19,156 nucleotides of DNA, taken from contig PKRJ01000064.1 of the NCBI GenBank assembly GCA_017577365.1, forward strand, positions 1-19,156. Direction: 5' to 3'. The stretch is from Gammaproteobacteria bacterium (GTDB lineage: Bacteria > Pseudomonadota > Gammaproteobacteria > Steroidobacterales > Rariloculaceae). The position numbers were made by a program, and so were the translations under genes. This document shows positions 14,886-19,156 of this stretch, piece after piece (the first letter of the stretch is position 1; every line of letters starts with the position of its first letter). The notes beneath the pieces were generated by a model that was given only the letters and a program-made list of their open reading frames with translations, was not told the origin of the DNA and made no database searches.

Positions 14886-15581
14886 ATGCGAAACCTGTTC
14901 TTCGCGCTCGTGCTCGCCAATCTCGGTTTCGGCGCGTGGTCCGCGTGGTATGCGCCCGAGCCGCGCACGACACCCACGGCGCCCGCGAGCGGGACCAGGA
15001 TCCGGCTCGTCAGCGAGGTCGCGGGCGCATCCACCGAGACCGAGGAAGCCGCGACGTCGGACGAGGCGGCGACGACCGATCGGCTCGACGGCCCCGCCGA
15101 GCTGTCTGTCGCATCGAGCCGCTGCGTCAGCGTCGGGCCGTTCCCCGAATTGGCCGACGCCGCGGCCGCGTCGGCGCGTCTGCGCGCGGCGGGTTTGGAG
15201 CCTTCGCAGCGGGTCGCCGAGGGAGACATCTGGGTCGGGTACTGGGTGCGCATAGATGCGATCCCGAGCCGGGCCGAAGCGAATCGCATCCTCGCCAAGC
15301 TCCGCGAGAACGGCATTCGCGAGGCGTACGCGATTCCGGACGACGAGGGCCACATCATCTCGCTCGGCGTGTTCACCGACGTCGCGCGTGCCGGCAGGCT
15401 GCGCGAGCAGGTGCGCGGACTCGGTTTCGAGCCGAACGTCGTCGACCGCTCGCGCCGCGGCACGGCGCACTGGATCGATATCGAGTTGCCCGCGGGCGTC
15501 GATCTCGACTTCGAGATGCTCGACGTGCCGAGCGGAGTGACGCGGCTCGAGCAGCGTGCGTGCGGCGCCGCGGCGAACTGA
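14886..15581 (+). CDS. SPOR-domain membrane protein
   Basis: A 231-residue protein with a short N-terminal membrane anchor (residues 4-23), an acidic Thr/Ala/Glu-rich linker (about 25-75) and a periplasmic SPOR region. The second half of this region (YWVRIDAIPSRAEANRILAKL at 119-139 through ISLGVFTDVARAGRLREQV, to about 190) is clear. A weaker preceding segment, CVSVGPFPELADAAAASARL (80-99), looks like the start of the same module. SPOR domains bind denuded glycan strands of septal peptidoglycan in other bacteria; for this protein that is by analogy. It starts directly after the coaX stop with no ribosome site, so translational coupling is likely. A SPOR protein at this place is known from Pseudomonas. 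Confidence 0.87.
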   Translation: MRNLFFALVLANLGFGAWSAWYAPEPRTTPTAPASGTRIRLVSEVAGASTETEEAATSDEAATTDRLDGPAELSVASSRCVSVGPFPELADAAAASARLRAAGLEPSQRVAEGDIWVGYWVRIDAIPSRAEANRILAKLRENGIREAYAIPDDEGHIISLGVFTDVARAGRLREQVRGLGFEPNVVDRSRRGTAHWIDIELPAGVDLDFEMLDVPSGVTRLEQRACGAAAN

Positions 15582-15694
15582 ACGGCCGGGAATATTCGCG
15601 TTTCTTGAGCTTCGGCGCCGCCGCGCCGATTCCCGCGCGCCGCGCGGTTGCGTTAAGGTTGGGGAGCGAGGATCGGGAATCTCAAGGAGACGGC

Positions 15695-16444
15695 ATGAAA
15701 CTCATGAAGCGGACGTGGCTGCCGCTCGCGGTGCTCGGCGTCGGCGGTCTCGTGGCTGTGGCGGCATTTGCCCAGGATCTTTCGAGTCGATTGCGCGACG
15801 CGCTCGCATCGCCGGAACGCTCGGCCGAATTCAAGGCGCGCGACGCCAACACGAAACCGGCCGAGGTGCTCGACTTCCTCGGCGTCGAAGAAGGTATGAC
15901 GGTGCTCGACGTCGTGTCCGGCGGAGGCTATTGGACGTCCGTGCTGTCGCCGGCGGTCGGGCCGTCGGGGACGGTGTACATGCAGAATCCCGCGTTCTTC
16001 GTGAATCGCGAAGGTTTCCTCGACCAGGAGCGAGCGATCGTCGAACGTCTCGGCAACGTGAAGCCGGTGCATGGCGATCTCGCCGAAGCCGGTATCGATG
16101 GCCAGGTCGACGTCGCGATCACGTCGAACAACTTCCATGACATGTACAACCGCGGAGGCGACGAAGGCGGCGTCGCGTTTCTGGCGGGCATCTTCAAGGC
16201 GCTGAAGCCGGGCGGGGTGCTCGGGTTGATCGACCACGAGGGGCTCCCCGGTGGCAACAACGCGGAGCTGCACCGCGTGGATGCCGGCTCCGCGAAGCGA
16301 GTGCTAGAAGCCGCTGGTTTCGTCGTCGAGGAAGAGTCGGATCTGCTCGACAATCCCGACGATCCGAAGACCGTCGGCGTGCGCGATCCGTCGGTCGCCG
16401 GCAAGACGGACAAGATTCTGATCCGCGCGCGCAAGCCCGAGTAA
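15695..16444 (+). CDS. Exported class I SAM-methyltransferase-like protein (COG4798-like)
   Basis: A 249-residue protein with a typical signal peptide (MKLMKR, hydrophobic run, cleavage expected after AFA at 26) and then a Rossmann-type methyltransferase domain. The SAM-loop region reads VLDVVSGGGYWTSVLS (70-85): Asp72 and the Gly triplet are kept, but the first Gly of the D-x-G-x-G-x-G pattern is Val. Further core strands are DVAITSNNFHDMY and LKPGGVLGLIDHEG, with a Met-Gln-Asn after motif II. AAGGAG at 15684-15689, five bases before the ATG, fixes the start. Secreted proteins of this kind are known as predicted methyltransferases, but SAM is not expected in the periplasm, so the real activity is open. 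It has its own strong terminator. It lies between the SPOR gene and tRNA-Thr. Confidence 0.82.
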   Translation: MKLMKRTWLPLAVLGVGGLVAVAAFAQDLSSRLRDALASPERSAEFKARDANTKPAEVLDFLGVEEGMTVLDVVSGGGYWTSVLSPAVGPSGTVYMQNPAFFVNREGFLDQERAIVERLGNVKPVHGDLAEAGIDGQVDVAITSNNFHDMYNRGGDEGGVAFLAGIFKALKPGGVLGLIDHEGLPGGNNAELHRVDAGSAKRVLEAAGFVVEEESDLLDNPDDPKTVGVRDPSVAGKTDKILIRARKPE

Positions 16445-16482
16445 GCTCCCGATCGACGGCGGACGCAGCCGGAGGACGCGAA

Positions 16483-16512
16483 GGGGCGCCCATTCGAGGC
16501 GCCCCTCGTTTT
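16483..16512 (+). terminator. Intrinsic terminator after the methyltransferase-like gene
   Basis: A perfect eight-pair stem GGGGCGCC/GGCGCCCC (16483-16490 with 16498-16505) with a seven-base loop CATTCGA, followed by TCGTTTT (16506-16512). It lies 39 bases after the stop codon and 7 bases before the -10 of the tRNA promoter. Confidence 0.92.
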
Positions 16513-16518
16513 CACGGC

Positions 16519-16524
16519 TATAAT
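16519..16524 (+). promoter_or_regulatory. -10 element of the tRNA-Thr promoter
   Basis: A consensus TATAAT eleven bases before the mature tRNA 5' end, followed by a wholly G/C discriminator (GCGCGGCG region), as at stringently controlled stable-RNA promoters. The -35 position (about 16496-16501, GAGGCG) has no match because it falls inside the right arm of the preceding terminator. Confidence 0.7.
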
Positions 16525-16534
16525 GCGCGGCGGG

Positions 16535-16610
16535 GCTGGCGTAGCTCAGCTGGTAGAGCAGCTGATTTGTAATCAGCCGGTCGGCGGTTCGAATCCGTCC
16601 GCCAGCACCA
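16535..16610 (+). tRNA. tRNA-Thr (anticodon UGU)
   Basis: 76 bases including an encoded CCA end. Acceptor stem GCTGGCG/CGCCAGC, D arm with AGCTCAGCTGGTAGAGC, anticodon stem GCTGA/TCAGC around the loop TTTGTAA (anticodon TGT), variable loop CGGTC, T arm GGCGG-TTCGAAT-CCGTC, discriminator A. It reads ACA and, by wobble, other Thr codons. The position after birA-coaX matches thrU of E. coli, but the tRNA-Tyr, Gly, Thr and tufB genes that follow there are missing here. Confidence 0.98.
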
Positions 16611-16692
16611 CGCTTCAGGCGCCGGGCAGCGCCGGCGGCGCCGAATCTCGTTCTCGTAATTCGAATCCGACGAACGCCGGCGGCTTTCTTCG

Positions 16693-17271
16693 ATGAACCT
16701 CACCGTCTACTGCGCGTCCAGCAACAGGATCGCGGACGTCTACGTCGAGGCGGCCGCCGAGCTCGGCGAGCTGATCGGCCGCGGCGGGCACACGCTCGTT
16801 TACGGCGGCGGGCGAGTGGGACTCATGGGCGTCGTCGCGAGCGCGGTGCACGAGCACGGCGGACGCGTATTCGGCGTGATTCCGAAAGCGCTGCGCGCGA
16901 TCGAAGGCGTTGCGTACGAGGTCGCGGACGATCTCGTCGAGACGCAGACGATGCAGGAGCGCAAGGCGCTGATGTTCAACCTGGCGCACGCGTTCATCGT
17001 GCTGCCGGGCGGCTACGGCACGCTCGAAGAGCTGATGGAAGTGCTGACGCTGAAACAGCTCGGCTATCACGAGAAGGCGCTCGTGCTCGTGAATACGGCC
17101 TCGTACTTCGATCCGCTGCTCGCGCTCTTCGAGCACTTCTACACCCACCGATTCGTGAGCCCCGACACGCGCGCGCTGTTTCACGTCGCGGCGACGCCGG
17201 CCGAGGCGATGCGATACGTGCTCGATTACTCGCCGCCGAGATCGGGCACCGTCCGAACGAAGTGGGAGTGA
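16693..17271 (+). CDS. LOG-family nucleotide 5'-monophosphate phosphoribohydrolase
   Basis: A 192-residue protein of the LOG (lonely guy) / TIGR00730 family, which splits nucleoside 5'-monophosphates into base and ribose 5-phosphate; plant and some bacterial members release cytokinin bases. The diagnostic PGGYGTLEE is at 105-113, Arg90-Lys91 in MQERKALM form the other half of the active site, and a glycine-rich YGGGRVGLMG lies at 37-46. Length is typical. No clear ribosome site precedes the ATG. It is monocistronic, 82 bases after tRNA-Thr and convergent with the MetE-like gene. Whether its natural role is cytokinin production or nucleotide clean-up cannot be told. Confidence 0.92.
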   Translation: MNLTVYCASSNRIADVYVEAAAELGELIGRGGHTLVYGGGRVGLMGVVASAVHEHGGRVFGVIPKALRAIEGVAYEVADDLVETQTMQERKALMFNLAHAFIVLPGGYGTLEELMEVLTLKQLGYHEKALVLVNTASYFDPLLALFEHFYTHRFVSPDTRALFHVAATPAEAMRYVLDYSPPRSGTVRTKWE

Positions 17272-17283
17272 GGGCCGCTTCCG

Positions 17284-17313
17284 CTCGGCGCCGCGCGGGA
17301 CGTCAGCGCCGAG
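17284..17313. terminator. Inverted repeat between convergent genes
   Basis: CTCGGCGC (17284-17291) and GCGCCGAG (17306-17313), perfect eight-base arms around a 14-base loop, in the 51-base gap between the LOG and MetE-like stops. No T-run on either side, so terminator function for both strands is possible but not proven. Confidence 0.4.
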
Positions 17314-17322
17314 GCGCCCGGC

Positions 17323-18471
17323 TCATCGCCGCCACAGCGCGCGCGACGCGATCGCGGCGCCTTCGACCAGCGAGCGCAGCTTCTTGAACGCGATGCCGGG
17401 ATCGACGCGCGACGTTCCGGCGAACGTGCCGAAGCCGCAGTCGGTGCCCGCGATCACGCGTTCGCGTCCGACGATATCGGCGTATTGAAGGATCTGCTGC
17501 GCGACGAGCTCGGGATGCTCGACGTAGTTCGTCGTCGACATGATGCAGCCCGGGATCAGGATCTTGTCGTCCGGAATGCGCGCGTCGCGCCATACCGTCC
17601 ACTCGTGCCGGTGACGGGGATTCGCCGCTTCGAACAGGATCGCCTGCGGCTTCGCTTTCAGCACGATTCCGAGAATCTTCTCGAGCGGGATATCGTGATC
17701 GTGCGGTCCCTCGTAGTTCCCCCAGCAGATGTGCATCCGCATGCGGTCCGCCGGGACGTTGCGCACGGCGTCGTTCAGGGCCTCCACTTGATGCTCGGCT
17801 CGCTTCAGGAACTCGGCTTCGCTCAACTCCTGAAAGCCCGTATGCCTCGCCATCGCGAGGTCGGGACAATCGAGCTGCAGCACGAAGCCCGCGGCGACGA
17901 TCGCCTCGTATTCGGGCCGCATCGCGTTCGCGATCGCCTCGACGTAGGCCTCGTGCGTCGGATAGTAACGGTTCTGCTGGAACGCCGAGATCACTCCGGG
18001 CGACGCGGCGTTCATGAAGGCCTCGCGCGGCCCGTGCCGCGAAACCGCGGCGCGCAGGTTCGCGAGGTCGCGCTCGAGGGCGGTGCGGTCGACGACCTCG
18101 ATGGGACCGACGCACGCGGAACGCTTGAATTGCTGCGGGCCGGTCATGCGCGCCATCGCTTCGCGGAACTCGGGATGCGGCGCGAGATCGAGATGCGGCG
18201 GACGCGGGTAGTGGCCCTCGAATCCGGACAGCCGATCCTTGATGTACGTCGCGTAGCCGATCTTGCTCGTCTCGCCGTCGCTCACGACGTCGAGGCCGAT
18301 CTCGACCTGTCGGCGGACGATCTCGTCGACGGCCTGCTCGACGGCGCTGGCGAGGTCGGCCGGGTCGTACGGCTCGCCCTTCTCCTTCCGCAGCAGGAGA
18401 TCGACGACCGCGGGCGGGCGCGGCAGGCTGCCGACGTGCGTGGTCAGGATCGCGTCCGTGCTGACGAGCAT
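17323..18471 (-). CDS. Short MetE-family (cobalamin-independent methionine synthase II-like) methyltransferase
   Basis: A 382-residue zinc methyltransferase corresponding to the catalytic C-terminal half of MetE; the N-terminal half of classical MetE (about 750 residues) is missing. The family opening TTHVGSLPRP is at 10-19. The four zinc ligands of MetE appear conserved: His247 and Cys249 in MHICWGN, Glu281 in LFEAANPRHRHEW, and Cys345 in GTDCGFGTF. GGAGAGGA lies just before the ATG at 18471. Short members of this family include folate-independent methionine synthases (Mes types, core-MetE) and epoxyalkane:coenzyme M transferases, so the methyl donor and even the reaction are uncertain. It is a single gene, divergent from a PAS sensor. 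No cobalamin riboswitch precedes it. Confidence 0.85.
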   Translation of the reverse strand: MLVSTDAILTTHVGSLPRPPAVVDLLLRKEKGEPYDPADLASAVEQAVDEIVRRQVEIGLDVVSDGETSKIGYATYIKDRLSGFEGHYPRPPHLDLAPHPEFREAMARMTGPQQFKRSACVGPIEVVDRTALERDLANLRAAVSRHGPREAFMNAASPGVISAFQQNRYYPTHEAYVEAIANAMRPEYEAIVAAGFVLQLDCPDLAMARHTGFQELSEAEFLKRAEHQVEALNDAVRNVPADRMRMHICWGNYEGPHDHDIPLEKILGIVLKAKPQAILFEAANPRHRHEWTVWRDARIPDDKILIPGCIMSTTNYVEHPELVAQQILQYADIVGRERVIAGTDCGFGTFAGTSRVDPGIAFKKLRSLVEGAAIASRALWRR

Positions 18472-18544
18472 CGAGTCCTCTCCATGCTTGGCGGATACGG
18501 TCGAGCGGTATTGTCCATGAACGTCGCGGCGGCGTCGCCTGCGG

Positions 18545-18560
18545 GAGCCCGAACGGGCTC
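18545..18560. repeat. Palindrome in the MetE-like/PAS divergent region
   Basis: GAGCCCG-AA-CGGGCTC, perfect seven-base arms. A second, weaker inverted repeat ATGCC/GGCAT lies at 18572-18587. Both are in the 158-base region between two divergent starts and are candidate operator sites; no regulator is identified. Confidence 0.5.
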
Positions 18561-18629
18561 GCCGCGCCGCGATGCCTTGAGCGGCATGTCATGTGTGGAG
18601 CGCCCGGGTTCGGGTAAGCTTGCGGCTCC

Positions 18630-19156
18630 GTGAAACTCGGGAGCCGTTCGACCGTGACCGCAGCCGAGCGGCGGCCGCAGGATCCTCTGGAGGAGATTCT
18701 CGGCCGCGGAGTCGACGAGAGCCTGTTCAAGCTCCACTTCGAGAACCTGCCGGGGCCCGCCTACATCTGGCGACGATGCGGGGACGACTTCGAGCTCGTC
18801 GCGCTGAACAAGGCGGCGCTCGAGCGAATTCGCACGAAGGCGCCCGAGTTCCATCTAGGCTGCCGCGCGAGAACGGTGCAGAACGACGTCGACTTCGTGG
18901 GCATCCTGGGCGGCTGCCTCGACCAGGGCGAGGTTCGGAAATTCGAAGGCGACTACCGCTACCGGTCGGGAGAGGTTCGCAGGCTTTACGTGACGCTGAT
19001 TCCGATCCGCGACGATCACGTCGTGCACCACGTCGAGGACATCACCGAGCGCTACCAGGCCGAGCTCGCGCTGCGTGCGTCCGAAGCACGGCTGCGGGCG
19101 ATGATGGACGCGCATCCGGATTCGATCATTCGGGTGACCCGCGACGGCCTCTATCT
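18630..19156 (+). CDS. Multi-PAS sensor protein, N-terminal part (cut by window end)
   Basis: At least 175 residues before the window ends. No signal peptide or membrane segment, so cytoplasmic so far. A first PAS-like domain starts near LFKLHFENLPGPAYIWRR and ends with YRSGEVRRLYVTLIPIRD and HHVEDITERYQAE, the usual PAS/PAC end. A helical linker (LALRASEARLRAMMDAHPDSI) then begins a second PAS domain. The output domain (GGDEF, EAL or histidine kinase) lies beyond the window. Two GTG starts are possible: 18630, nine bases after a -10-like TAAGCT, and 18654, ten bases after GGGAG; I give the earlier one. Divergent from the MetE-like gene, with a palindrome between them. Confidence 0.8.
   Translation, partial: MKLGSRSTVTAAERRPQDPLEEILGRGVDESLFKLHFENLPGPAYIWRRCGDDFELVALNKAALERIRTKAPEFHLGCRARTVQNDVDFVGILGGCLDQGEVRKFEGDYRYRSGEVRRLYVTLIPIRDDHVVHHVEDITERYQAELALRASEARLRAMMDAHPDSIIRVTRDGLY

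Noticed and set aside
18444..19115. Minus-strand frames opposite the PAS protein
   Set aside because: The plus-strand frame has a clear PAS pattern; the opposite frames have no known domain.

Overview
The window is GC-rich chromosomal DNA (roughly two thirds G+C by eye, with G/C-ending codons throughout). The rRNA sequence, the promoters and the gene order point to a gammaproteobacterium. The strongest sign is the order rRNA operon ... birA - pantothenate kinase - SPOR protein - tRNA-Thr(UGU), which matches from memory the rrn-(murB)-birA-coaA-thrU order of E. coli and the rrn-birA-coaX-SPOR-tRNA order of Pseudomonas. I cannot name the genus; a high-GC lineage near Steroidobacterales or Nevskiales is a guess.

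Layout. 1-1102: the 3' third of a 23S rRNA, a spacer with three hairpins, a complete 5S rRNA and a strong intrinsic terminator. 1134-5552 (minus): an AttEFGH-like system made of a LolD/MacB-type ATPase, one large FtsX-type permease and a lipocalin/CrtC-like lipoprotein, tightly coupled. 5686-5880 (plus): a small helical protein, convergent with 5896-7193 (minus), a CDP-alcohol phosphatidyltransferase and a HAD-IB phosphatase, probably a phospholipid head-group module. 7252-10033 (minus): a btuFCD-type vitamin B12 importer behind a textbook cobalamin riboswitch (about 10178-10336), whose predicted promoter starts transcription at the riboswitch 5' edge. 10423-12267 (plus): an M61 glycyl-aminopeptidase-like metalloprotease with a PDZ domain. 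It is followed by plsY (acyl-phosphate:glycerol-3-phosphate acyltransferase), birA, a micro-ORF, coaX and a SPOR-domain protein. Next come an exported methyltransferase-like protein with a clear terminator, tRNA-Thr(UGU), a LOG-family nucleotide phosphoribohydrolase, and on the minus strand a short MetE-family methyltransferase. The window ends inside a multi-PAS sensor protein.

How the genes relate. The window combines housekeeping functions (ribosomal RNA, phospholipid acylation and head groups, biotin and CoA cofactors) with a B12 import operon under riboswitch control and a cobalamin-independent methionine-synthase-like gene that has no riboswitch of its own. No phage, IS element, CRISPR array or defence system was seen. 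I found no clearly new multi-gene system. The most unusual signals are small-scale: two genes with the same upstream motif and probable leaderless mRNAs, a micro-ORF that joins birA to coaX with ATGA overlaps at both ends, a BirA whose DNA-recognition helix is broken by a Pro-Pro pair, a probable CTG start for the M61 peptidase, a tRNA promoter pressed against the preceding terminator, and a perfect hairpin that includes parts of the stop codons of two convergent genes.
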